Numbered from the stretch's first letter, positions 1 through 5,316 are shown. The stretch is 5,572 nucleotides of DNA from Actinomycetes bacterium (GCA_021815245.1 JAKAHF010000192.1:1-5572); one strand, 5' to 3'. The notes: generated from the sequence alone by a model not told the origin. Made by a program: numbers and translations.

Positions 1-605
1 GGCTGAACTTGGTCGGCACCTCCGAGGTGCCGCTCGCGGCGCTCCACATGGACGAGATCCTCGACGAAGCCGACCTTCCCGTGCGCTACGTGGGCTATTC
101 AAGCTGCTTCCGTCGCGAAGCCGGGGCGGCCGGCAAAGACACCCGGGGCATCTTCCGCGTTCACCAGTTCGACAAGGTCGAGATGTTCAGCTTCTGCGCT
201 CCCGACAAGTCGCGCGAGGAGCATGACTTCATGCGCTCCATCGAGGAGGAGCTGCTGCAAGACCTCGGCCTGCCCTACCGCGCGGTCAACATCGCCGCCG
301 GCGATCTGGGAGCCCCCGCGGCCAAGAAGTACGACCTCGAGGCCTGGCTGCCCACCCAGGGTCGCTACCGCGAGGTGACGTCGTGCTCCAACTGCACCGA
401 CTACCAGGCACGCCGCCTCAAGGTGCGGGCCAAGGGTGACAAGGGCAGCCCCTATCTGGTGCACACGCTCAACGGCACCGTGGTCGCGCTGGGTCGCACG
501 ATGATCGCCATCATGGAGAACTACCAGACCGAAGCGGGCGCCGTGGAGGTGCCGGCTGCGTTGCGGCCCTTCATGCCCGCCGGCATGGACACCATCGGAA
601 AGTAA
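1..605 (+). CDS. serS: Seryl-tRNA synthetase, C-terminal part (5' end outside the window)
   Basis: Class II aminoacyl-tRNA synthetase that charges tRNA-Ser with serine in the cytoplasm. The frame is open from the first base (first whole codon at base 3) and ends at TAA 603-605, giving about 201 residues, roughly the catalytic half of a family that is usually 420-430 residues long. Visible signatures are the GTSEVPLAAL stretch near bases 12-45, motif 2 with CFRREAG at about 105-125 followed by GIFRVHQFDKVEMF, the SNCTDYQARR segment near 385-417, and motif 3 with GRTMIAIMENYQ at about 492-527. All are typical of bacterial SerRS, and no defect is seen. The N-terminal coiled-coil tRNA-binding arm lies upstream of the window. 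The stop is 15 bases before the nicotinamidase start, so the two are probably co-transcribed. The TTG at base 9 is an internal Leu codon, not the start. Confidence 0.97.
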   Translation, partial: LNLVGTSEVPLAALHMDEILDEADLPVRYVGYSSCFRREAGAAGKDTRGIFRVHQFDKVEMFSFCAPDKSREEHDFMRSIEEELLQDLGLPYRAVNIAAGDLGAPAAKKYDLEAWLPTQGRYREVTSCSNCTDYQARRLKVRAKGDKGSPYLVHTLNGTVVALGRTMIAIMENYQTEAGAVEVPAALRPFMPAGMDTIGK

Positions 606-620
606 GCGAAGGACGATGCC

Positions 621-1295
621 GTGAGTGACGCGCCCCAGTCCGACCAGATCGTGTACACGGGCGCTCACGACGCGCTCGTGGTCGTCGACGTGCAGGCCGA
701 CTTCTGTCCCGGCGGGGCGCTCGAAGTGCCCGATGGCGACGCGGTCGTGCCGGTGATCAATCGCATCGCACCGTTCTTCGGCCGCTGGATCTACACACGC
801 GACTGGCACCCCGCCGATCACGTGTGTTTCTCGCTCCAACCCGAGTACAAAGACATGTCGTGGCCTCCCCACGCCGTGCAGTTCACCGCGGGCGCACAGT
901 GGTGCACCGGCCTCGAGTTGCCGATGAACGCCATTCTCGTCACCAAGGGAGACCAGGCGGGGCGCGAAGAGTACAGCGCCTTTCAGAACCCGAAGCTCGA
1001 CCTGGGCATGTTTCTCAAGCTCCGCAAGGTGGAGCGGCTCTTCATCTGCGGTCTAGCGCTCGACGTCTGCGTGAAGCAGACCTGTCTCGACGCCCGGGCC
1101 GCCGAGTTCACCGTGTATCTCGTGGAGGATGCCTGCAGGGGCATCACCCCCGAATCGACCGAACAGGCCCTGGCTGAACTCACCGCCGCCGGAGTCATTC
1201 GCATCACCTCGGACCAACTGATCGACTCGGGCGAGCGACCGCCGGCCGCCTACGACGAGCACGGCAATCCGATCCACGGCGATCACGACGACTAG
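621..1295 (+). CDS. pncA: Nicotinamidase (isochorismatase-hydrolase family)
   Basis: Predicted cytoplasmic enzyme hydrolysing nicotinamide to nicotinate and ammonia, the entry step of Preiss-Handler NAD salvage. The 224 residues match the usual 180-220 plus short tails. The expected catalytic triad is visible: Asp23 in VVDVQADF, Lys109 in LVTKGD and Cys150 in ALDVCVKQT. Metal ligands would be Asp61, His63 and His67 in RDWHPADH, with His84 in SWPPHAVQFT also expected near the site. The start is GTG at 621, chosen for GAAGGA at 608-613 seven bases upstream; an ATG at 616 gives only Met-Pro-stop. The gene sits between serS and pncB, and pncB uses its product, which strongly supports nicotinamidase over another isochorismatase-like hydrolase. 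Oddities: the usual HCVxGT is HAVQFT and the usual ATDxC is ALDVC, so substrate range or rate could differ. The C-terminal tail is Asp/His-rich. Confidence 0.9.
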   Translation: MSDAPQSDQIVYTGAHDALVVVDVQADFCPGGALEVPDGDAVVPVINRIAPFFGRWIYTRDWHPADHVCFSLQPEYKDMSWPPHAVQFTAGAQWCTGLELPMNAILVTKGDQAGREEYSAFQNPKLDLGMFLKLRKVERLFICGLALDVCVKQTCLDARAAEFTVYLVEDACRGITPESTEQALAELTAAGVIRITSDQLIDSGERPPAAYDEHGNPIHGDHDD

Positions 1296-1316
1296 CGTCG
1301 GCGCACCGGAGGACTG

Positions 1317-2867
1317 ATGGAGCAAGACGTCTCGCAACGCTGGGCCAAGCGCGAGAATCAGGCGCTACTCACCGACTTCTACCAGCTCACCATGATGGGC
1401 GGCTACTGGAAGACCGGCCAGAAGAAGTTGAGGGCCTGCTTCAACTACACGTTCAGGCAACTGCCGCCCGACAACGGCTTCGCCATCACCGCCGGGCTCG
1501 AGCAGTTTCTCGACCTCGTAGAGAACCTACGCTTCACCGACCAGGACCTCGCCTACCTCGCTTCGCTCAACTCCTTCGAGAAGGGCTTTCTCAGGTATCT
1601 GCAGGACTTCAGACCGACCTGCACCATCGAAGCGGTGCCCGAAGGCAGCGTGGTGTTTCCGCACGAGCCCATCGTGCAGGTGGAGGGACCGCTGCTCGAG
1701 GCTCAGCTTCTCGAGACCGCCCTGCTCAATACACTGAACTACCAGACTCTGGTCGCCACGAAGGCAGCGCGCATCAGGCTGGCCTGCGGCGACGACAACC
1801 TCGTCGAGTTCGGCCTGCGCCGTGCCCAGGGTCCCGACGGGGGCCTGAGCGGCTCGCGGGCCGCGCATATCGGTGGCGCCGACAGCACATCGAACGTACT
1901 GGCCGGCAAGGTGTTCGGGCTGCCGGTGCGGGGCACTCACGCCCACTCCTGGGTCATGAGTTTCGACAGCGAGCTCGAGGCGTTCCGCGCCTACGCGGCC
2001 TGCTCTGACGACCCCATCCTGCTGGTCGATACCTACGACACACTCACATCGGGGCTGCCCAATGCGGTCACCGTCTTCAAGGAGATGCGCGACGCGGGTC
2101 GCGCGGTGCGTCCGGCCATCAGGCTCGACTCGGGTGACTTGGCGCGGCTCAGCAAGGCGGCGAATCGCATGTTCGCTCAGGCCGGGTTTGAGAATCCGAC
2201 CATCGTCGCCTCTAACGAGCTCGACGAGGGCCTCATCGCCGATCTCAAGCGACAGGGAGCGCCCATCAACTCCTGGGGCGTGGGCACTCACCTCATCACG
2301 GCCTCCGACTATCCGGCTCTCGGGGGCGTGTACAAACTGGTCGCGGTGAGCGCCAACGGCACCGACTGGGAGCCCCGCATCAAGCTGTCGTCGAACCCGG
2401 CCAAGATGACCGATCCCGGGCGCAAACGCGTCATCCGCTACTACGACGGCGGCGGACGGCCCCTGGCCGACATCATCCGGCTCTACGACGAGGCCGTCGA
2501 TGTCATCGACCCCGGTCAACCCGCGAAGCCGGTGCCGTTCGCCGAGCGGCACGACCTCAGCTTCCTGCGCGCGATCTGGGATGCGGCTCGCTGCGAGAAC
2601 CTGCTGCAACCCGTCATGAGCGACGGCGTACGCCTGGGCGCCTCGCCGCCCCTCGCCGAGGTGCGGCAGCGAGCGCGTGCCGGGGTGGCGGCACTGCCCG
2701 AGGAACTGCGCCGCTTGCGCAATCCTGAGATCTACTCGGTCGGACTATCGCCCAGGATGGCTTCGGAGAAGGTACGGCTCATCCGCAAAGCCCCCGGTGT
2801 GCTCGCGCCGGGCCCGGCGGCTGAAGGCACGAGCGGCGCCAAGAACGGCTGGAAGAACGGCGTCTGA
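1317..2867 (+). CDS. pncB: Nicotinate phosphoribosyltransferase
   Basis: Converts nicotinate and PRPP to nicotinate mononucleotide, the committed step of Preiss-Handler NAD salvage, coupled to ATP hydrolysis in this family. The 516 residues are slightly longer than the usual 440-500 because of a low-complexity Gly/Ala/Lys tail (about residues 498-516). Signatures in order: LLTDFYQLTMM (17-27), LNYQTLVATKAAR (140-152), EFGLRRAQG (164-172), GTHAHSW (206-212) with His210 the likely phospho-accepting histidine, VDTYDT (237-242), RLDSGDL (269-275), ASNELDE (298-304) and the phosphate-binding GVGTHL (321-326). All key residues appear intact. Start ATG 1317 has GGAGGA at 1308-1313, close at three bases. 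It follows pncA by 21 bases, consistent with one operon. The downstream neighbour is convergent. The related nicotinamide phosphoribosyltransferase is less likely because the DFYQLTM N-terminus is that of NAPRTase and a nicotinamidase is adjacent. Confidence 0.96.
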   Translation: MEQDVSQRWAKRENQALLTDFYQLTMMGGYWKTGQKKLRACFNYTFRQLPPDNGFAITAGLEQFLDLVENLRFTDQDLAYLASLNSFEKGFLRYLQDFRPTCTIEAVPEGSVVFPHEPIVQVEGPLLEAQLLETALLNTLNYQTLVATKAARIRLACGDDNLVEFGLRRAQGPDGGLSGSRAAHIGGADSTSNVLAGKVFGLPVRGTHAHSWVMSFDSELEAFRAYAACSDDPILLVDTYDTLTSGLPNAVTVFKEMRDAGRAVRPAIRLDSGDLARLSKAANRMFAQAGFENPTIVASNELDEGLIADLKRQGAPINSWGVGTHLITASDYPALGGVYKLVAVSANGTDWEPRIKLSSNPAKMTDPGRKRVIRYYDGGGRPLADIIRLYDEAVDVIDPGQPAKPVPFAERHDLSFLRAIWDAARCENLLQPVMSDGVRLGASPPLAEVRQRARAGVAALPEELRRLRNPEIYSVGLSPRMASEKVRLIRKAPGVLAPGPAAEGTSGAKNGWKNGV

Positions 2868-2868
2868 G

Positions 2869-2889
2869 AGACCGCTCGCTCCGCTCGGC
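2869..2889 (-). repeat. Short dispersed repeat, copy after pncB
   Basis: Read on the - strand, this 21-base segment matches 5500-5518 except for two extra bases (GG) in the middle; both copies are preceded by GGAC. It begins two bases after the pncB stop codon. Confidence 0.4.
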
Positions 2890-2908
2890 GTCCAGCGCAG
2901 ACGGAGCG
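2877..2908. terminator. Weak hairpin between convergent genes
   Basis: The 45-base gap between the pncB stop and the thioesterase stop contains a perfect 7-bp inverted repeat, CGCTCCG at 2877-2883 with CGGAGCG at 2902-2908 and an 18-base loop. There is no T run on either side. Its position between two convergent stops suggests a bidirectional terminator, but the loop is long and the sequence very GC-rich, so chance pairing is possible. Confidence 0.3.
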
Positions 2909-2912
2909 TCCT

Positions 2913-3341
2913 CTAGCAGCGGGCCTGAGTCTGAACCGGCTCCCCGATGGGGATGGCCGTAGCCTGGCCCTTGGAGATGAGCTTGCCCTCGGGATTGAGT
3001 GCCATGAGCTCGACGACCATCAACCGGCGCCCCGCGTGCAGCAGACGGCACTCCGCGGTCACCTTGTCGCCCAGCTTGGCCGATCTGAATTGGCTGATGC
3101 TCCACTGCACCGCCACGGCGTCGAGCCTGGCGTTGACGGTCAGGGCAAAGGCCACGTCGAGCAGGGCGAAGATGAATGCGCCATGCGCCAGTTCGTGGAG
3201 CTGCAGAAACTCCTCGCGCACGACCGCCGACACCCTGGTGAGACGTTCGGACGTCTCTTCGACCTCGATGCCGAAGAGCTTGATCATCGAATCGTTGTCG
3301 ACCGCATACCTGATGCGATCGCTGAATTGCGGATCTGTCAT
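2913..3341 (-). CDS. PaaI-type hotdog-fold acyl-CoA thioesterase
   Basis: A 142-residue single hotdog domain, the usual length for the PaaI/YdiI thioesterase group, whose members hydrolyse acyl- or aryl-CoA thioesters in the cytoplasm as oligomers. It lines up well with E. coli PaaI as I recall it: YAVDNDSMIKLFGI (12-25) with Asn16 at the place of PaaI Asn15, AHGAFIFALLDVAFA (52-66) with His53-Gly54 and the catalytic Asp62 at the place of Asp61, then the later strands QWSISQFRSAKLGDKV (79-94) and LISKGQATA (120-128). The second Gly of the HGG motif is Ala here. No SD is visible before ATG 3341, yet residues 12-25 align with the family N-terminus, so the start is plausible; translation may be coupled to the gene upstream. 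It lies 42 bases after the small membrane-protein gene on the same strand. The true substrate cannot be inferred; the neighbours do not point to phenylacetate degradation. Confidence 0.88.
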   Translation of the reverse strand: MTDPQFSDRIRYAVDNDSMIKLFGIEVEETSERLTRVSAVVREEFLQLHELAHGAFIFALLDVAFALTVNARLDAVAVQWSISQFRSAKLGDKVTAECRLLHAGRRLMVVELMALNPEGKLISKGQATAIPIGEPVQTQARC

Positions 3342-3383
3342 GCGGGTCGGCTGGTGGCCGGCACTTCGCTCTGCCGCGGCAAT

Positions 3384-3653
3384 CTAGATCTGGGTGACGC
3401 CCGTGAAGACGAGGGCGAGGACCCCCGCGATTGTCATGACCGAGGCGATGATGGCGGCCTTGGTCTTCAGACCGGGACGGCGCCGAGTGGCCACCCCAAG
3501 CGGGCTGATGTGCATCGCGCGGCCCTGGCTCTTCTTGAACACGGCCGGCTGATGTCCCCAATGACGATGGCTCTCAGTGCCGGTCCAACCCATGCCCGGC
3601 CGGTAGACGGCCGACTGATATCCTCTGACCCCACCCAAGTACGTCGGTTTCAT
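3384..3653 (-). CDS. Small single-pass membrane protein, unknown function
   Basis: I do not recognise this 89-residue protein. The start ATG (3653-3651) is preceded by a perfect AGGAGG (bases 3666-3661 on this strand) with a 7-base gap, so I take it as a real gene although the frame stays open far upstream, antisense to the zinc-ribbon gene. Residues 1-62 are hydrophilic, rich in Gly, Arg, His and aromatic residues (for example RPGMGWTGTESHRHWGHQ at 18-35), with basic patches KK (40-41), RRR (57-59) and KTK (63-65). A single hydrophobic helix spans about 66-84 and only five residues follow. This suggests a C-terminal membrane anchor with the basic N-terminal region in the cytoplasm. There is no signal peptide. 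The thioesterase follows 42 bases downstream in the same frame, so the two probably share a transcript. ATGs at residues 21 and 47 are less likely starts. Confidence 0.7.
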   Translation of the reverse strand: MKPTYLGGVRGYQSAVYRPGMGWTGTESHRHWGHQPAVFKKSQGRAMHISPLGVATRRRPGLKTKAAIIASVMTIAGVLALVFTGVTQI

Positions 3654-3660
3654 TACTCTG

Positions 3661-3666
3661 CCTCCT
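3661..3666 (-). promoter_or_regulatory. Shine-Dalgarno site of the small membrane-protein gene
   Basis: On the - strand this reads AGGAGG, seven bases before the ATG at 3653. It decides the start within a much longer open frame and is the main evidence that the 89-codon gene is translated. Confidence 0.75.
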
Positions 3667-3670
3667 GCCT

Positions 3671-3694
3671 CGACCGTAGATCGGTCGCTGATCT
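3671..3694. promoter_or_regulatory. Two overlapping inverted repeats, possible operator or leader hairpin
   Basis: Two perfect inverted repeats of 17 bases overlap here: CGACCG at 3671-3676 with CGGTCG at 3682-3687 (5-base spacer), and AGATC at 3678-3682 with GATCT at 3690-3694 (7-base spacer). They lie just upstream of the SD of the leftward small membrane-protein gene, where a repressor site or alternative leader hairpins would be well placed. A third palindrome, GTTCG-C-CGAAC, is at 3711-3721. The regulatory role is inferred from position and symmetry only. Confidence 0.35.
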
Positions 3695-3772
3695 CCCGCG
3701 ATGATCGAGAGTTCGCCGAACAGTCGCCCATTCCTTCGCAGAGCGCAGGTAGCCGCGCTGTGTCCGCTCCCG

Positions 3773-3778
3773 TAAGAT
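3773..3778 (+). promoter_or_regulatory. Candidate -10 element for the first dispanin gene
   Basis: TAAGAT resembles a -10 hexamer and would start transcription near 3785. No convincing -35 is visible 16-18 bases upstream. If real, the transcript would begin inside the SD at 3780-3788, favouring translation from ATG 3870 rather than 3795. Confidence 0.3.
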
Positions 3779-3779
3779 A

Positions 3780-3788
3780 GGGAGGTGG
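3780..3788 (+). promoter_or_regulatory. Strong Shine-Dalgarno site for an alternative upstream start
   Basis: GGGAGGTGG contains GGAGGTG, a seven-base match to the 16S rRNA anti-SD, six bases before ATG 3795. That ATG is in frame with the zinc-ribbon gene and would add 25 residues. It is stronger than the AAGGAAGG site (3857-3864) before ATG 3870, so a longer form of the protein is possible. Confidence 0.45.
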
Positions 3789-3869
3789 TACCCGATGAGG
3801 GTCCGGGCGACGGTCGCTTCGAGCGACGCCACCGCCCGCGGCCCTGCCCACGTCGAAAGGAAGGCGAGC

Positions 3870-4520
3870 ATGTACTGCCCGCAATGCGGAGCGACGAACG
3901 ACGATACTGCGACCTCGTGCGGCGCCTGCGGTTACGATCTCGGCAAGTATCGTCAGCAGTGGGAGGACGCCGATTCGCCCGGTACGGCGGACCGGGCGGT
4001 CGATGCCGCCGCTGCCGGCGGGTTCAGCGGCTCGGAGAACACCGCCTATCAGGCGCCGTCCAACCAGGCCCAGGGAGGCCAGAGAGAACCCTACCAGCAG
4101 CAGGCATATGGAGGGCCGCAGGGCTATGGGCCCCAAGGGTATGCTCAGGGCCAATACCAGGGTCCGCCCTATCAGCAGCAGCCGTACCCGCGCTACTACT
4201 CGACGCCTCCCTATCAGCAAGGTCCCTATGGGCCCATGCCGTACGGCACGAGGCCGCACATACCGAGCTACCTGGGCTGGGCCATCGCGGTGCTCATCCT
4301 CTGTTTCTGGCCGACGGGCATTCCCGCGGTGGTCTTCGCCAGTCAGGTCGACAGCAGACTCACCATGGGCGATTTCGAAGGAGCGCGTGAGAGCTCGCGC
4401 AAGGCCAAGATGTGGTGCTGGATCAGCTTCGGCATAGCCGTAGCCGGATGGGTGCTCGCCATCATAGCCATTGTCATCTTTGCGATCATCGGGGCCAGCC
4501 TGCAGACCACCATCTACTAG
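3870..4520 (+). CDS. Zinc-ribbon and CD225/dispanin-domain membrane protein, copy 1
   Basis: A 216-residue protein in three parts. Residues 3-20 are a zinc ribbon, CPQC-x10-CGAC (Cys3, Cys6, Cys17, Cys20). Residues about 28-130 are disordered and rich in Gln, Gly, Pro and Tyr, with repeated YQQQ, GPQGY and PPYQQ units at 74-126. Residues 132-210 are a CD225/dispanin (IFITM-like) domain: helix 1 (134-156, PSYLGW to VVFA), a polar loop with MGDFEGA (166-172) and SSRKAKMWCW (175-184), and helix 2 (about 184-208). Both helices probably insert from the cytoplasmic face, with the zinc ribbon in the cytoplasm. ATG 3870 has AAGGAAGG at 3857-3864 and gives the same MxCPQCG beginning as the paralogue downstream; ATG 3795, with a stronger SD, would add 25 basic residues. 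Bacterial dispanins have no agreed function, so I assign none. TAG stop; the paralogue begins 132 bases on. Confidence 0.9.
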   Translation: MYCPQCGATNDDTATSCGACGYDLGKYRQQWEDADSPGTADRAVDAAAAGGFSGSENTAYQAPSNQAQGGQREPYQQQAYGGPQGYGPQGYAQGQYQGPPYQQQPYPRYYSTPPYQQGPYGPMPYGTRPHIPSYLGWAIAVLILCFWPTGIPAVVFASQVDSRLTMGDFEGARESSRKAKMWCWISFGIAVAGWVLAIIAIVIFAIIGASLQTTIY

Positions 4521-4565
4521 AACACGCGCCGCGGCGGTGACCGGCCGCCTGACGGGGCGACGACC

Positions 4566-4579
4566 TGGCCTTTTGGTCA
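4566..4579 (+). terminator. Small hairpin between the two dispanin genes
   Basis: TGGCC at 4566-4570 pairs with GGTCA at 4575-4579 around a TTTT loop (one G-T pair) and is followed by pyrimidine-rich TTCCCTTTCT (4580-4589). A second weak GC hairpin lies at 4533-4549 (GGCGG with CCGCC). Either could attenuate transcription between the paralogues, but neither is a strong intrinsic terminator; read-through into the second gene is likely. Confidence 0.25.
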
Positions 4580-4652
4580 TTCCCTTTCTGGGGCCGACCA
4601 TCTACCATGGTGAACACTGAAGACGATTGCGCCGGTCAAAGGGAGGCCGACT

Positions 4653-5150
4653 ATGTTCTGCCCACAGTGCGGCACGTCGAACACCGACGATGCGAGGTTC
4701 TGCTCGAAATGCGGCCTCGATCTCGACGCCTACAAGGCGGGGGGCGCCCCGAGCGGGGCTCCCGGCAGCGGCTACCAGACGCCGCCTCCGCCTTACCAGC
4801 AGCCATACCAGCCGCAATACCAGCAGCCGTACCAGGGCTATCAGCAGCCCTACCAGGCCTACCAGCAACCGCAGCCGGGCGGCATCGCGCCTCGGGTCCC
4901 CAGCTACCTGGGTTGGGCGATCGCGGTGCTCATCTTGTGCTTCTGGCCGACCGGCATCGTGGCCGTGGTGCATGCAAGCCGGGTGAACAATCGGCTGGCT
5001 ATCGGCGATTTCAGCGGCGCCATGGAGTCGTCTCGCAAGGCGAAGACCTGGTGCTGGGTCACGTTCGTCATCGGCATCCTGTGGATCATCTTCGCCATCA
5101 TCGGCGCGATCGCCGGCTGGTTCGTCACAACCGGGTACTACTACAACTAG
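4653..5150 (+). CDS. Zinc-ribbon and CD225/dispanin-domain membrane protein, copy 2
   Basis: A 165-residue paralogue of the preceding gene with the same order of parts. The zinc ribbon is CPQC-x10-CSKC (Cys3, Cys6, Cys17, Cys20). The linker (about 28-80) is shorter and has a regular Tyr-Gln repeat at 48-73. The CD225/dispanin domain spans 83-160: helix 1 (85-107), loop IGDFSGA (117-123) and SSRKAKTWCW (126-135), helix 2 (about 135-158), ending in aromatic GYYYN. Helix 1 and the loop are nearly identical to copy 1, while helix 2 and the linker differ. ATG 4653 is well supported by GGGAGG at 4641-4646 six bases upstream and an in-frame stop at 4611-4613. It is probably co-transcribed with copy 1 and arose by tandem duplication, possibly forming mixed oligomers with it. 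The function is unknown, as for most bacterial members of the family. Confidence 0.92.
   Translation: MFCPQCGTSNTDDARFCSKCGLDLDAYKAGGAPSGAPGSGYQTPPPPYQQPYQPQYQQPYQGYQQPYQAYQQPQPGGIAPRVPSYLGWAIAVLILCFWPTGIVAVVHASRVNNRLAIGDFSGAMESSRKAKTWCWVTFVIGILWIIFAIIGAIAGWFVTTGYYYN
4794..4871 (+). repeat. Tyr-Gln coding microrepeat in the copy 2 linker
   Basis: Seven successive units beginning TAC/TAT-CAG encode alternating YQQP and YQ-x(-x) blocks: YQQP, YQPQ, YQQP, YQG, YQQP, YQA, YQQP. The imperfect 9-12 base periodicity at DNA level suggests growth by slippage or unequal recombination. Copy 1 has a related but irregular Tyr/Gln/Gly/Pro stretch at about 4089-4250. Confidence 0.75.
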
Positions 5151-5194
5151 CCGGTCCTCGGAGCCGCTGAGCCGTCGCAACCCGGCGGCCCTGG

Positions 5195-5218
5195 CACGGG
5201 GGCCTGATGGCCCGCGTG
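5195..5218 (+). terminator. Strong hairpin after the dispanin pair
   Basis: CACG (5195-5198) and GGGCC (5200-5204) pair with GGCCC (5209-5213) and CGTG (5215-5218), giving nine base pairs with one G-G mismatch and a TGAT loop. There is no T run after it, but T-poor hairpin terminators are often proposed in high-GC bacteria. It lies 44 bases past the stop of copy 2 and before the tRNA promoter, a fitting place for a terminator. Confidence 0.5.
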
Positions 5219-5244
5219 TAGCGTCGTCGGCGGTCCTAGCCCAC

Positions 5245-5273
5245 GCGACCAGTTACGCCGCACGGGCTATACT
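5245..5273 (+). promoter_or_regulatory. Candidate sigma-70-type promoter of tRNA-Ser
   Basis: TATACT at 5268-5273 is a good -10 hexamer. GCGACC at 5245-5250, 17 bases upstream, matches the core GAC of TTGACA. Transcription would begin near 5280, leaving a leader of about 37 bases before the mature tRNA. Confidence 0.5.
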
Positions 5274-5316
5274 CCGCTCTGCCTACGGGCAGCGCATGCC
5301 CGGCGGCATATCTCGC

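Noticed and set aside
616..624. ATG-CCG-TGA mini open frame before pncA
   Set aside because: The SD GAAGGA lies only two bases from this ATG and fits GTG 621 much better; probably chance.
99..872. 257-codon - strand open frame across serS and pncA
   Set aside because: It overlaps two confidently identified genes and shows no motif; a composition artefact.
1527..2609. 360-codon open frame on the - strand across pncB
   Set aside because: It is antisense to a gene with clear family motifs; GC-rich codon use leaves long open frames on the opposite strand. The translation is low in recognisable motifs.
2779..3561. 260-codon - strand open frame overlapping the thioesterase
   Set aside because: It is another frame of the same DNA; the 2913-3341 frame carries the hotdog motifs.
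3654..4601. Upstream extension of the small membrane-protein frame (total 405 codons)
   Set aside because: The extension is antisense to copy 1 of the zinc-ribbon/dispanin gene and is Arg/Leu/Gly-rich shadow sequence. The strong SD supports the start at 3653 instead.
4603..4608. TACCAT as a -10 element for dispanin copy 2
   Set aside because: No -35 at a suitable distance, and co-transcription with copy 1 explains expression; too weak to list.
9..5150. All five + strand protein genes share one reading frame
   Set aside because: Each has its own stop, SD and start; with five genes this coincidence is modestly unlikely and has no evident meaning.
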